Positions 27,261 through 35,652 of a DNA stretch of 64,000 nucleotides are shown piece by piece. The stretch spans positions 1 to 64,000 of the forward strand of contig CBDHFX010000001.1 of NCBI GenBank assembly GCA_965262845.1, written 5' to 3'. The notes under the pieces were generated by a model. It was not told the DNA's origin. It ran no database searches and saw only the letters and a list, made by a program, of their open reading frames with translations. Each line of letters starts with the position of its first letter. Positions within the stretch are counted from its first letter, which is position 1. A program made the translations under genes and the position numbers. The stretch comes from ECT2AJA-044 sp965262845. Its GTDB lineage: Bacteria > Bacteroidota > Bacteroidia > Flavobacteriales > ECT2AJA-044.

Positions 27261-27334
27261 TGGTCCCAGCAGGGCTTGAACCTGCGACCCACAGATTATG
27301 AGTCTGTTGCTCTAACCAACTGAGCTATAGGACC
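27261..27334 (-). tRNA. tRNA with CAU anticodon (Met elongator or Ile2)
   Basis: 74-nt cloverleaf on the minus strand. Acceptor GGTCCTA pairs with TGGGACC; D-arm GCTCAGTTGGTTAGAGC; anticodon stem ACAGA/TCTGT with loop CTCATAA (anticodon CAT); T-arm GCAGG-TTCAAGC-CCTGC; discriminator A. CCA is not encoded. The T-arm and variable loop (GGTCGC) look closer to tRNA-Ile2, which is read as AUA after lysidine modification, than to elongator Met, but the two cannot be separated with certainty by eye. Confidence 0.95.
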
Positions 27335-27538
27335 AAAAATGTAAAAGGTGCTGCAAAGTTAACTCTTCACCAGGTACCTTGCAACGCCAACGAGCTCCAC
27401 CTTGAAAAGATCTACAGGGAGTGCAGACCTCTCCCTGTAATACTCCCTAACCATATCTTGGCAAGATCAAATTACCCCAACGGGAAAAGGACGCTCCAAT
27501 AACCAACTTCCCCCGGGCTTCATAAATGCACATTCCGA

Positions 27539-28960
27539 TCATTTCACTTTGCTGATCTTCAACATATTGGTCATACTCCGATCCTTGATCGGCATACTGG
27601 CTATGTTGATGAGCAGGTCCCCTTCACGAGCCAGGCCCCGCTTTACGATGATGTCCTGTATATCCTGGAATGTTTGGTCGGTACTCTGGTATTCGTCGTA
27701 GTAGAACCCCTGTACTCCCCACAACAGGCTGAGGGTATTCAGGATGGTCTGGTTCTGTGTAAAAACGAAAATATTAGTACGTGGGCGATGGCTTGAGATC
27801 TTAAAGGCCGTATACCCCGAGTGCGTATTTGTCAGGATCGCCTTGGCGCTGATCTGGTCTGCGATCCGGCTCGCATTGTAGCATATACTGTCGCTCACAT
27901 AACGCTCGTCGCTGTGGTCGAAAGGCGGATATTCCTCCCGGGTGATCTGGCTTGATCCTTCCACGTGAGCGATGATCTTCTTCATATTCCGGACCACCTC
28001 CACCGGATGTTTTCCGACAGCCGTTTCTCCGGAAAGCATCATGGCATCGGCACCGTCGAGCACTGAATTGGCGACGTCATTCACCTCTGCCCGCGTAGGC
28101 GTAAGGCCATCGATCATACTTTCCATCATCTGCGTGGCGATGATCACTGGTTTGCTATGTGCCCGTGCCTTTTGCGTGATCATTTTTTGGATCAGCGGCA
28201 CTCTCTGCATCGGGACTTCCACGCCCAGATCGCCCCGCGCAACCATCAGCGCGTCGGTTTCCTTAATGATCCGCGTGATGTCGGCCACGGCACCTGGTTT
28301 TTCGATCTTCGAAACTATCTTGGCATTCGACCGATGCCCGGAGAGGAGTTTCCTGAGCTTGATTACGTCCTCAGCCTGACGCACAAAGCTAATGGCGACC
28401 CACTCCACTTTCTGGTCCAGGGCAAAATGCAGGTCCTTCATATCTTTTTCGGTCAGGCAGGGCAGCGAGATCCTGGTATTGGGCAGGTTTACGCCTTTCC
28501 TGGACTTCAGTGGTCCACCCTGGATCACCCGCACGCGGACCTCGTCCTTGCCGTTCGTTTCCAGCGTCTCGAACACCAGCTTGCCATCGTCAAGCAAAAT
28601 ACGCTCTCCCGGTTTCACATCCTGCGGAAACTGCTGGTAAGCGATATGCACTCTGGTCGCGTCTCCTTCGGTCTTATTGGTCGTCATCAATAGTTCATCA
28701 CCCGGACCCACCACCGTTCCCTTTTTCACGGTACCCACGCGGAGTTTCGGCCCCTGCAGATCGGCCAGAATGGCCACACTACTGCCCAGCTCATCGTTCA
28801 GCGAACGGATCTTCTCTATGTTCTCAGCAACTATCTGATGGCTTGCATGTGAGAAATTGATGCGGAAGACATTGACTCCGGCCAGTATCATTTCGCGCAT
28901 GACCTCACGGTCAGATGTGGCCGGCCCCAGTGTGGCCACCACCTTGCACTTGGTCATCAT
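27539..28960 (-). CDS. pyk: pyruvate kinase
   Basis: 473 aa from the ATG at 28960 (MMTKCKVVATLGPATSDREVMREMILAGVNVFRINFSHA). A longer frame would need a TTG start. Converts phosphoenolpyruvate and ADP to pyruvate and ATP in glycolysis. Seen: substrate loop INFSHASH, nucleotide loop LADLQGPKLRVG, the beta-barrel B domain (about residues 70-165), catalytic segment SKIEKPGAV, metal ligands in DALMVARGDLGVEVP, TQMMESMI, and the C-terminal allosteric domain. Last gene of the acpP-fabF-rnc-IPExxxVDY-pyk run, a gene order common in Flavobacteriia-type genomes. Confidence 0.97.
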   Translation of the reverse strand: MMTKCKVVATLGPATSDREVMREMILAGVNVFRINFSHASHQIVAENIEKIRSLNDELGSSVAILADLQGPKLRVGTVKKGTVVGPGDELLMTTNKTEGDATRVHIAYQQFPQDVKPGERILLDDGKLVFETLETNGKDEVRVRVIQGGPLKSRKGVNLPNTRISLPCLTEKDMKDLHFALDQKVEWVAISFVRQAEDVIKLRKLLSGHRSNAKIVSKIEKPGAVADITRIIKETDALMVARGDLGVEVPMQRVPLIQKMITQKARAHSKPVIIATQMMESMIDGLTPTRAEVNDVANSVLDGADAMMLSGETAVGKHPVEVVRNMKKIIAHVEGSSQITREEYPPFDHSDERYVSDSICYNASRIADQISAKAILTNTHSGYTAFKISSHRPRTNIFVFTQNQTILNTLSLLWGVQGFYYDEYQSTDQTFQDIQDIIVKRGLAREGDLLINIASMPIKDRSMTNMLKISKVK

Positions 28961-29033
28961 ATTCGGTTCATTAAGTGAAGAGCGCAAATTAAAGATTTAT
29001 ACACACTCCTTCCGTTAGGTGAATGTGAAGGAT

Positions 29034-29528
29034 CTATTGATCAAGGAATAAAAGGTGATCCCGGTGTTTCAATTGTTCCGGATCAACACTTTTGCTCGCC
29101 AGCACCCCGCTCGCCTTCCGGACCACTAATTTGAGCCGCTCTTCCTGAGCGGGTCCCATTAATCCGTGTACCACCAACAAATAGTCGAAATCCTTCAGTT
29201 CGGGCAATAGAAAGCTGGTGCGATACGCTTCTTCCTGTCCGGAAAAGAGCCCCTGATCAAAAGCAGGCATCAGCTGGCTTCCCCGGTTCACTGCCAAAAA
29301 CCAATCCCGTTCCATGTCCAGTTCCTCAAATTCGAAATAAGTGTAGCAGGTCGGTTCGGCTCCCTTAAGTCCCTCCAGCAGCAGATCCCGGCTGCTGCGG
29401 CGGAGGCCGATTTTCAGGTCGCGATTCAGAAAATAGGCCAGGTGATAGCCGGTCAGGTCACTGCGTATCCCGAGCAGGTAGAAATGGTAGTCATAATCAA
29501 GTTCCAACGTGCGTTTTGCTGCTCCCAT
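29034..29528 (-). CDS. IPExxxVDY family protein
   Basis: 164 aa, a small cytosolic family largely restricted to Bacteroidota and named after its conserved motif. Here the motif reads LPELKDFDY near residue 127. The N-terminal LELDYDYHFYLLGIRSDLTGYHLAYFLNRDL is also typical. Function is not established. It starts in a TGATG overlap with the rnc stop codon and precedes pyk, the usual place for this family, which suggests co-translation with RNase III. Confidence 0.85.
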   Translation of the reverse strand: MGAAKRTLELDYDYHFYLLGIRSDLTGYHLAYFLNRDLKIGLRRSSRDLLLEGLKGAEPTCYTYFEFEELDMERDWFLAVNRGSQLMPAFDQGLFSGQEEAYRTSFLLPELKDFDYLLVVHGLMGPAQEERLKLVVRKASGVLASKSVDPEQLKHRDHLLFLDQ

Positions 29529-30247
29529 CAGCTCTGGATATGTAGTTTCTCAGCAGCTCTCCTGGCTGCCTGCTCTCTGGCGGACTTTTTATTGGGTCCC
29601 GTTCCCCGGCTGACTACTGATCCGTTGATCTGCAATACACTCATATAGGTTCGGTCGTGACCCGGACCCGAAGTCTCTTCTGTTTGAAAGACCAGATCGG
29701 CTTGTGTTTTTTGGGCCCATTCGTGCATCATACTGCGATAGCTGAGTACTTCCTGATGCAGTTTGCCCTCGTTCACGAATTGCCCGATCATTTGCGTCCG
29801 GATGAAGCGATCAACCACTTCATAGCCCTGATCCAGATATATAGCTCCTATCAAGGCCTCCATGATATTCCCGGGGAGATGTTGCGAACGCTGGCTCTGA
29901 TCCAGATCCTGCCGGATCATCGGCTCCAGGTTCAATGCTTCAGCGAAGCGGCCCAAACTTTTCCGGCTAACGATCTTTGAACGGTTTTGCGTTAAAAACC
30001 CTTCGTCCTTTTCCAGATACCTGTGATAGAGGTAGTCTGAAACCACGGCGTCCAGAATGGCATCGCCCAGGAATTCCATGCGTTCGCTGTGTTCTCCATC
30101 CTTATTGCGCACACAGGAGCTATGCGAAAATGCCTGGTGGTACAGGGCAATATTTTTCGGTCTGAACCCCAGCACCTGCCTGAGCTGGCAAAAAAAAACG
30201 TCTTCTTTAAAACGGGTGGGCTTTTTTAAGACGCTCAACCAATTCAT
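29528..30247 (-). CDS. rnc: ribonuclease III
   Basis: 239 aa. Cleaves double-stranded RNA in rRNA and mRNA processing. The RNase III signature ERMEFLGDAIL is at residues 55-65 with its acidic metal ligands, followed by the helical domain with a second acidic site (PGNIMEALIGAIYLD). The double-stranded RNA-binding domain covers about residues 165-235 (YRSMMHEWAQKTQADLVFQ, GTGPNKKSAREQAARRAAEKL). Five bases after fabF, coupled to the next gene. Confidence 0.97.
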   Translation of the reverse strand: MNWLSVLKKPTRFKEDVFFCQLRQVLGFRPKNIALYHQAFSHSSCVRNKDGEHSERMEFLGDAILDAVVSDYLYHRYLEKDEGFLTQNRSKIVSRKSLGRFAEALNLEPMIRQDLDQSQRSQHLPGNIMEALIGAIYLDQGYEVVDRFIRTQMIGQFVNEGKLHQEVLSYRSMMHEWAQKTQADLVFQTEETSGPGHDRTYMSVLQINGSVVSRGTGPNKKSAREQAARRAAEKLHIQS

Positions 30248-30252
30248 TATGG

Positions 30253-31503
30253 TTAGTCCGCTTTTTTAAATAATACGGACGCGTTGTGACCTCCGAATCC
30301 AAAAGTATTGCTCAATGCAGCCCGGATCGTTTTTTTCTTAGGTTGATTGAAGGTCAGATCCAGGTTTTTGTCCAGGCGCGGATCATCCGTAAAGTGGTTG
30401 ATCGTCGGCGGCACCAGGCTATGGGTCATGGCAAGAACGGATGCGATCGATTCAATCGCCCCAGCTGCTCCCAGCAGGTGTCCGGTCATACTTTTAGTTG
30501 AACTGATGCTCAACTTGCAGGCATGTTGTCCAAATACCTGCTGAATTGCCTTGGCTTCGGCGATATCGCCCAATGGTGTGCTGGTTCCATGAACATTTAC
30601 GTAATCCACATCCTCAGGGTGCATCCGGGCGTCGTTCAGTGCATAGCGCATAACGTTCTGTGCTCCCAGTCCATCCGGATGCGGGGCTGTTAGGTGGTAC
30701 GCATCTGCTGACATTCCGCCACCGGCTACTTCAGCATAGATCCTTGCTCCGCGAGCCTTGGCATGGTTGTATTCCTCAAGGATCAGTGCTCCGGCACCTT
30801 CTCCCAGGACGAATCCGTCGCGATCCTTATCGAAAGGGCGTGAGGCCGTGGCCGGATCGTCATTACGGGTACTTAGGGCGTGCATGGCGTTGAACCCGCC
30901 AATGCCCGAATCCACCACCGCCGCTTCGGACCCGCCTGTCACCATGATATCCGCCTTCCCCAGGCGGATGTAGTTGAAGGAATCAATGATGGCGTTGGAC
31001 GACGATGCGCAGGCCGAAACCGTTGCAAAGTTCGGACCGCGGAGACCGTACCTGATAGAAATTTGCCCGGCGGCGATATCAATGATCATCTTGGGAATGA
31101 AGAACGGGTTGAAACGCGGCGTTCCGTCCCCTTTGAAATAGTTCTCTGTTTCCTGACTAAAAGTGAGGAAGCCACCAATTCCGGATCCCCAAATAACCCC
31201 GGCGCGATCATGATCTATGGCATCCAGGTCCAGGCCCGAATCCTTCATTGCCTCATCCGCCGTCACCAGCGCATACTGCATAAAGGGATCCATTTTGCGT
31301 GCCTCTTTCCGATCCATGTACTCCAGGGGGTCAAATCCCTTGACCTCGCAGGCAAACCGGGTCTTGAATTTAGAGGCATCAAACCTGGTTATGGGTGCCG
31401 CCCCACTGGTACCGGCTGACAATCCCTCCCAATATCCGGAGAGGGAATTTCCGATCGGTGTGAGGGCACCCATACCGGTGACCACTACTCGCTTCAGTTC
31501 CAT
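30253..31503 (-). CDS. fabF: 3-oxoacyl-ACP synthase II
   Basis: 416 aa. Elongating condensing enzyme of type II fatty acid synthesis; joins acyl-ACP to malonyl-ACP. Catalytic triad visible: Cys near 164 (TVSACASSSNAI), His near 304 (VNVHGTSTPLGD) and His near 339 (KSMTGHLLGAAGAIES). The C-terminal GFGGHNASVLF glycine loop is intact. Begins MELKRVVVTGMGALTPIG. It follows acpP by 12 bp, so carrier protein and synthase are made together. Confidence 0.98.
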   Translation of the reverse strand: MELKRVVVTGMGALTPIGNSLSGYWEGLSAGTSGAAPITRFDASKFKTRFACEVKGFDPLEYMDRKEARKMDPFMQYALVTADEAMKDSGLDLDAIDHDRAGVIWGSGIGGFLTFSQETENYFKGDGTPRFNPFFIPKMIIDIAAGQISIRYGLRGPNFATVSACASSSNAIIDSFNYIRLGKADIMVTGGSEAAVVDSGIGGFNAMHALSTRNDDPATASRPFDKDRDGFVLGEGAGALILEEYNHAKARGARIYAEVAGGGMSADAYHLTAPHPDGLGAQNVMRYALNDARMHPEDVDYVNVHGTSTPLGDIAEAKAIQQVFGQHACKLSISSTKSMTGHLLGAAGAIESIASVLAMTHSLVPPTINHFTDDPRLDKNLDLTFNQPKKKTIRAALSNTFGFGGHNASVLFKKAD

Positions 31504-31515
31504 AAAAGCGGAGGC

Positions 31516-31749
31516 TTATTTTGCTTCTTCAATGTACCTGATGGCTTCACCTACCGTAGCGATGTTCTCTGCTTGATCGTCCGGGATCTGGATATCGAAT
31601 TCCTTCTCAAACTCCATGATCAGTTCAACCGTATCCAGTGAATCAGCACCCAGATCGTTGGTAAAGCTCGCTTCCGGCGTTACTTCATTCTCGTCAACTC
31701 CGAGCTTGTCAACGATAATCGCTTTCACACGTGATGCAATGTCAGACAT
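31516..31749 (-). CDS. acpP: acyl carrier protein
   Basis: 77 aa, acidic. Carries growing acyl chains on 4'-phosphopantetheine attached to Ser37 in the DSL motif (GADSLDTVELIMEFEKEF). First gene of the fatty-acid/RNase III/pyruvate kinase run. A TAnnTTTG box sits about 50 bp upstream. purN reads away from it on the other strand. Confidence 0.98.
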   Translation of the reverse strand: MSDIASRVKAIIVDKLGVDENEVTPEASFTNDLGADSLDTVELIMEFEKEFDIQIPDDQAENIATVGEAIRYIEEAK

Positions 31750-31799
31750 GTTTCTATAGGTTTAGACGGTTAGTAGTATGCAAATAAAAAAATATTCCG

Positions 31800-31807
31800 C
31801 AAATATA
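31800..31807 (-). promoter_or_regulatory. -7 box TATATTTG before acpP
   Basis: Exact match to the Bacteroidota TAnnTTTG element on the minus strand, giving a 5' leader of roughly 45 nt. No clear -33 TTTG upstream. Confidence 0.6.
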
Positions 31808-31860
31808 AGCCGTCTGAACGACCTGGTCTTTTTTTCTCCCAAAAAAACGAACTTTACCAC

Positions 31861-32436
31861 ATGCCTGCAGCTCTTGCCATTTTTGCCAGTGGGTCCGGAA
31901 CCAATGCTGAAAACATCGTTCGCTACTTCAGGGATCATCCCGATATTGAGGTCCGCGTTATCCTCTCGAACCGGAACGATGCCGGCGTTCTGGACCGGGC
32001 CGATCGCCTCGGGATCGCCACCCGCACCTTTAACCGCAGGCAGTTCCGCAACCCGGGTCACATGCTCCCCCTGCTTGGTCAGTTCGATATTGACTACATC
32101 ATTCTGGCCGGGTTCCTCTGGCTGGTGCCCCCGTATCTGGTCAAAGGCTTTGAGCAACGGATCATCAACATACACCCCGCCCTACTTCCCGCCTACGGCG
32201 GGAAAGGCATGTACGGCGATCATGTTCATCGCGCCGTGTTAGGCGCAAAGGAAAAAGAGTCGGGCATCACGGTCCATTTCGTAAACGGGAAGTACGACGA
32301 TGGGGGCATCATTGAACAGTTTCGCTGTCCGGTTGGGGATGACGATACGCCGGCCACCCTGGCTGCGCGTATCCATGAGCTGGAGTATGCGTATTTTCCG
32401 AAAACGATCGAACGCGTTATTAAAGGAGCAAAATGA
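31861..32436 (+). CDS. purN: phosphoribosylglycinamide formyltransferase
   Basis: 191 aa. Transfers a formyl group from 10-formyl-THF to GAR in purine synthesis. Phosphate-binding loop ASGSGTNAENI (residues 9-19), catalytic Asn-His in NIHPALLPAYGG, and catalytic Asp in the DDGGIIEQ loop are all present. Start at the ATG 31861. Divergent from acpP, and the stop overlaps rnhA by 4 bp, so the two are cotranslated. Confidence 0.97.
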   Translation: MPAALAIFASGSGTNAENIVRYFRDHPDIEVRVILSNRNDAGVLDRADRLGIATRTFNRRQFRNPGHMLPLLGQFDIDYIILAGFLWLVPPYLVKGFEQRIINIHPALLPAYGGKGMYGDHVHRAVLGAKEKESGITVHFVNGKYDDGGIIEQFRCPVGDDDTPATLAARIHELEYAYFPKTIERVIKGAK

Positions 32437-32909
32437 AGATCGAACTCTATACTGATGGTGCCGCCAGCGGAAATCCGGGTCCCGGTGGCTATGGTATCGT
32501 GCTGGAGGCCGGACCACACCGAAAAGAACTATCAGAAGGGTTTCGCATGACCACCAACAACCGCATGGAATTGCTGGCCGTGATCGTGGGGCTTGAGGCC
32601 CTGAAGGTCCCGAACAGCGAGGTGACGGTTTGGAGCGATAGCAGATACGTGGTGGATGCCGTAAAAAAAGGGTGGGTCTTTAACTGGGCCAAAAAAGATT
32701 TTAAGAACAAAAAGAACGAGGATCTTTGGCGTCGCTTCCTGCGCATCTACCCAAAACATCGGGTGAAATTTTGTTGGGTCAAGGGGCATGACAGCCATCC
32801 GCAGAACAACCGATGCGATCGCCTGGCCGTTGAGGCCAGAAAGCAGTCAGGTCTGCGGGCCGATCAGTGGTATGAGGCGGGCGGGGGCCGATCAGCCCGT
32901 GAGGGCTAA
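32433..32909 (+). CDS. rnhA: ribonuclease HI
   Basis: 158 aa. Degrades the RNA strand of RNA-DNA hybrids. The catalytic acids are all seen: Asp8 (YTDGAASGNPG), Glu46 (NNRMELLAVI), Asp69 (VWSDSRYVVDAV) and the Asp in NNRCDRLAVEA. The handle segment KKGWVFNWAKKDFKNKKNEDLW matches the Escherichia-type enzyme. Overlaps purN by 4 bp. Confidence 0.97.
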   Translation: MKIELYTDGAASGNPGPGGYGIVLEAGPHRKELSEGFRMTTNNRMELLAVIVGLEALKVPNSEVTVWSDSRYVVDAVKKGWVFNWAKKDFKNKKNEDLWRRFLRIYPKHRVKFCWVKGHDSHPQNNRCDRLAVEARKQSGLRADQWYEAGGGRSAREG

Positions 32910-32940
32910 TAAAAAAGGCTGCATGACCCAAAAATAGCGA

Positions 32941-32948
32941 TACTTTTG
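32941..32948 (+). promoter_or_regulatory. -7 box TACTTTTG before the thioesterase
   Basis: TAnnTTTG match ending 26 nt before the ATG at 32975, a normal leader length. Separates the thioesterase from the purN-rnhA pair. Confidence 0.55.
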
Positions 32949-32974
32949 CGGAGCATAACGGAGCGCTGCACAAT

Positions 32975-33508
32975 ATGTATGCCATGAAGGCCAAAACACC
33001 ACAGGATTCACTTGCCGTACTGACCGAGATCGTACTGCCGAACGATACAAACAACCTGAATAATTTGATGGGAGGACGTCTGCTGCATTGGATGGATATT
33101 GCCTGTTCGATCTCGGCACATCGTCACTGCAAACGCATTGTGGTGACCGCTTCGGTGAACAACGTGGCTTTTAACCACGCCATCCCTCAGGGCTCCATAG
33201 TGACCCTTGAGGCCAAAGTGAGCCGTGCTTTCAGATCGTCCATGGAGGTGTTCTGCGATGTATGGGTAGAGGACCACAAAAATCCCGACTGCAAGACCAG
33301 GACCAATGAGGCGATCTACACTTTTGTGGCTGTAGACCAGCTGGGGAACCCCATCCAGGTGCCCCCCCTGAAGCCGCAGACCGAGCTCGAGAAAGAACGC
33401 TTTGAGGCAGCTTTGCGTCGTCGTCAGCTGAGCTTGATCCTCGGTGGTAAGATCAAACCGGAGGACGCCACCGAGCTGAAGGCCCTCTTTATGCCGGAAA
33501 AGGCATGA
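32975..33508 (+). CDS. acyl-CoA thioesterase, hotdog fold
   Basis: 177 aa (alternative start M4 at 32984). Hydrolyses acyl-CoA to free fatty acid and CoA. The YciA/BFIT-type signature is clear: NNLNNLMGGRLLHWMDIACSISAHRHC, then VTASVNNVAFNHAIPQGSIVTLEAKVSRAFRSSMEVFCDVWVED, one complete hotdog domain with the GG-x-H-x-D helix start. C-terminal part is charged. Probably cytosolic and multimeric; the acyl-chain preference cannot be told from sequence. Confidence 0.92.
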   Translation: MYAMKAKTPQDSLAVLTEIVLPNDTNNLNNLMGGRLLHWMDIACSISAHRHCKRIVVTASVNNVAFNHAIPQGSIVTLEAKVSRAFRSSMEVFCDVWVEDHKNPDCKTRTNEAIYTFVAVDQLGNPIQVPPLKPQTELEKERFEAALRRRQLSLILGGKIKPEDATELKALFMPEKA

Positions 33509-33536
33509 TCCTGAGGCAATACCTGTTGAAAACAGA

Positions 33537-34502
33537 TCACCCAAGGGCATGCAGGATCCTTTCCACCTCCATTTTCTCCATCCCCCTGAAGTTTGGCTTA
33601 TACCATTTATTATCTCCCAATTTGGAATAAGGCCGATCCCAGGAGCCTCGCGGCTCGATGATCACGCTCCCGGCTCCCGGCCGATAGGGATACATACCGA
33701 ATTCGGGCACGGTGGCACCCCAGATGCTGATGATCCGCTTTTTAAAGGCAGCGGCGATGTGCATGAGTCCGGTATCGTGGGTGATCACCGCTTCGGAATG
33801 GCGCAGCAAGGCGGCCGATCCGTTCAGCCTGAATTTTCCGGCCGCGTTAAAAACGCTGTCTCCCACTTCGGCCGCGATGCGTTTTCCCTTTTCCGCATCT
33901 TCCGGTCCGCCCAGCAGGATAACCGGACGGTTGGCGGCACGGCAAATCGCGGCTATTTTATCTTCGGGAAGCATCTTGCCGGGGTGTTGTCCGCCGATCA
34001 CAAAAGCCACATAGCCAGTGCGGTGCGATTTGGGCAACCGGGCCGGATCGGGCGTATCACCCGGGGCCAGGAAATAGTCAAGTCCGCCCCCATCGTCCCC
34101 TACCCCTAAAGGTCTGGCCGCATTGAGGTAGCGATCAACAATGTGTATCCTGGGCATCAGGTTCCACTTAAAATTAACGTAGATCCACTTCGCTATATTG
34201 TGCTTTTTGAAAGCTGTTGACGGCACTTTCAGCATCAATTTGAGCTGAGCCGTTCGCAGGTTTCGGTGCAGGTCCACCACGTGGGCGAAGGCTTCGGCCC
34301 GCAGGGCCGGAACCACCTCACCGATCCCCTTTTCAATGGTCCAGAGCCGATGAATGTGCGGATTGTGCTGCAGCACCGGAGCGAACAAGCGCTTGGTGAG
34401 GTAGTGCACTTCGGCGCCAAGCTGCTGCCTGAGTGCACGAACAACCGGCGTGGTGAGCACGATATCGCCTATGCTGCTAAATCGAACGACGAGGATCTTC
34501 AT
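33537..34502 (-). CDS. glycosyltransferase family 9 (heptosyltransferase-like)
   Basis: 321 aa. N-terminal VVRFSSIGDIVLTTPVVRALRQQ and C-terminal HDTGLMHIAAAFKKRIISIWGATVPE are the two signature segments of GT9, the ADP-heptose:LPS transferase family with a GT-B fold. Likely adds a sugar to the lipopolysaccharide core at the inner membrane; donor and acceptor are not determinable here. Reads divergently from tatD with only 29 bp between start codons. Its upstream TAAATTGC lies five bases before the ATG. Confidence 0.92.
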   Translation of the reverse strand: MKILVVRFSSIGDIVLTTPVVRALRQQLGAEVHYLTKRLFAPVLQHNPHIHRLWTIEKGIGEVVPALRAEAFAHVVDLHRNLRTAQLKLMLKVPSTAFKKHNIAKWIYVNFKWNLMPRIHIVDRYLNAARPLGVGDDGGGLDYFLAPGDTPDPARLPKSHRTGYVAFVIGGQHPGKMLPEDKIAAICRAANRPVILLGGPEDAEKGKRIAAEVGDSVFNAAGKFRLNGSAALLRHSEAVITHDTGLMHIAAAFKKRIISIWGATVPEFGMYPYRPGAGSVIIEPRGSWDRPYSKLGDNKWYKPNFRGMEKMEVERILHALG

Positions 34503-34519
34503 GGGGGGGCAATTTACCC

Positions 34520-34527
34520 TAATTTTG
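34520..34527 (+). promoter_or_regulatory. -7 box TAATTTTG touching the tatD start
   Basis: TAnnTTTG match only four bases before the GTG at 34532. Transcription starting about seven bases after the box would yield an mRNA with almost no leader. Confidence 0.5.
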
Positions 34528-34531
34528 GGGG

Positions 34532-35302
34532 GTGATACTGACCGATACCCACACGCATGTGTATTTGGATGCCTTTGACGAGGATCGCGACGCTGTGCTC
34601 GGTCGCGCGTTCAAAGCAGGCGTGCAGCGATTGTTCCTGCCGAACATTGACTGCACTTCGATCAATGATGTAAAGGGCCTGGCGGCCCGATGGCCGGGGA
34701 AGGTATGGCCAATGATGGGCTTGCATCCATGTTCGGTCCGGCAGGACTGGGAGCTGGTGCTCCATGCCATTGAAGCGGAACTGCGGGGCAAAACGGAGTA
34801 TGTAGCCGTTGGTGAGATCGGTATTGACCTGTACCGGAACAGGAGTACATTGACGTGGCAGACAGGGGCATTTAAGCGTCAGATCAGATGGGCCAGGGAA
34901 CTGGACCTGCCGATCGTGATCCACTGCCGCAACTCCTTTGACGAGATCTTTAAGGTGTTGGATGAGGTTCAGGACGGATCCCTGCGGGGGGTGTTACACT
35001 GTTTCACCGGAAATGAGGAGCAGGCGAAAAGGACGGTGGAACTGGGTATGATGCTCGGTTTGGGCGGGGTGCTGACCTTTAGGAACAGCGGTGTGGATCG
35101 CGCCGTAGGCGCCATTCCCCTGGAGCATATCGTGCTCGAAACAGACAGCCCTTACCTGGCCCCGGCGCCGCATCGGGGAAAGCGAAATGAACCGGGCTAT
35201 GTGCCATTGGTAGCGGAAAGGCTGGCAGCCATAAAGGGAATATCCCTGGCAGAAGTGGCAGAGATCACCACAGGGAACAGCAAGCGACTTTTTGGCGTAT
35301 GA
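34532..35302 (+). CDS. tatD: TatD-family metal-dependent hydrolase
   Basis: 256 aa with a GTG start (VILTDTHTHVYLDAF read as M). TIM-barrel nuclease family. Metal ligands seen: THTH near residues 5-8, Glu in AVGEIGIDLY, His in PIVIHCRNS, His in LHCFTG, Asp in ETDSPYLAP. Family members act as 3'-5' exonucleases on DNA or RNA; the physiological role varies. Divergent from the GT9 gene and possibly leaderless. Confidence 0.95.
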   Translation: MILTDTHTHVYLDAFDEDRDAVLGRAFKAGVQRLFLPNIDCTSINDVKGLAARWPGKVWPMMGLHPCSVRQDWELVLHAIEAELRGKTEYVAVGEIGIDLYRNRSTLTWQTGAFKRQIRWARELDLPIVIHCRNSFDEIFKVLDEVQDGSLRGVLHCFTGNEEQAKRTVELGMMLGLGGVLTFRNSGVDRAVGAIPLEHIVLETDSPYLAPAPHRGKRNEPGYVPLVAERLAAIKGISLAEVAEITTGNSKRLFGV

Positions 35303-35439
35303 GTGCGTGACCCCACATCAGCCCGAAGGGATGGATCTGAAAAAGTCTGCCCGAAAACATATAAAAAGTTGATAATGATTGTTTTAACTGTATGAAACAG
35401 GCCGTGACGCGGGTTTTGATCGTTAAGCTTCTGATGATT

Positions 35440-35467
35440 TTTGCAGTAAGCTTTTTTTTGTACTTTG
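35440..35467 (+). promoter_or_regulatory. promoter of tRNA-Ser
   Basis: -33 TTTG at 35440-35443, 17 bp, then TACTTTG at 35461-35467 (consensus with one base fewer), 35 bp before the mature tRNA. Confidence 0.5.
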
Positions 35468-35502
35468 GCGGCCTCTACGGAGAAAGGGGTTGCCGATACA
35501 AA

Positions 35503-35590
35503 GGAGAGGTGGCCGAGTGGCTGAAGGCGCACGCCTGGAAAGTGTGTATACCGTAACCCGGTATCGGGGGTTCGAATCCCCCTCTCTCCG
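35503..35590 (+). tRNA. tRNA-Ser (GGA)
   Basis: 88-nt class II tRNA. Acceptor GGAGAGG/TCTCTCC with discriminator G, anticodon stem CACGC/GTGTG with loop CTGGAAA (anticodon GGA, reads UCC/UCU), a long variable arm (TATACCGTAACCCGGTATC) and T-arm GGGGG-TTCGAAT-CCCCC. CCA is not encoded. Confidence 0.97.
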
Positions 35591-35652
35591 CTGAGAAATA
35601 AATGAAGTAACTGAACCGGAAACCTAATCGTTCCAAATAAACAAAAGGCAAA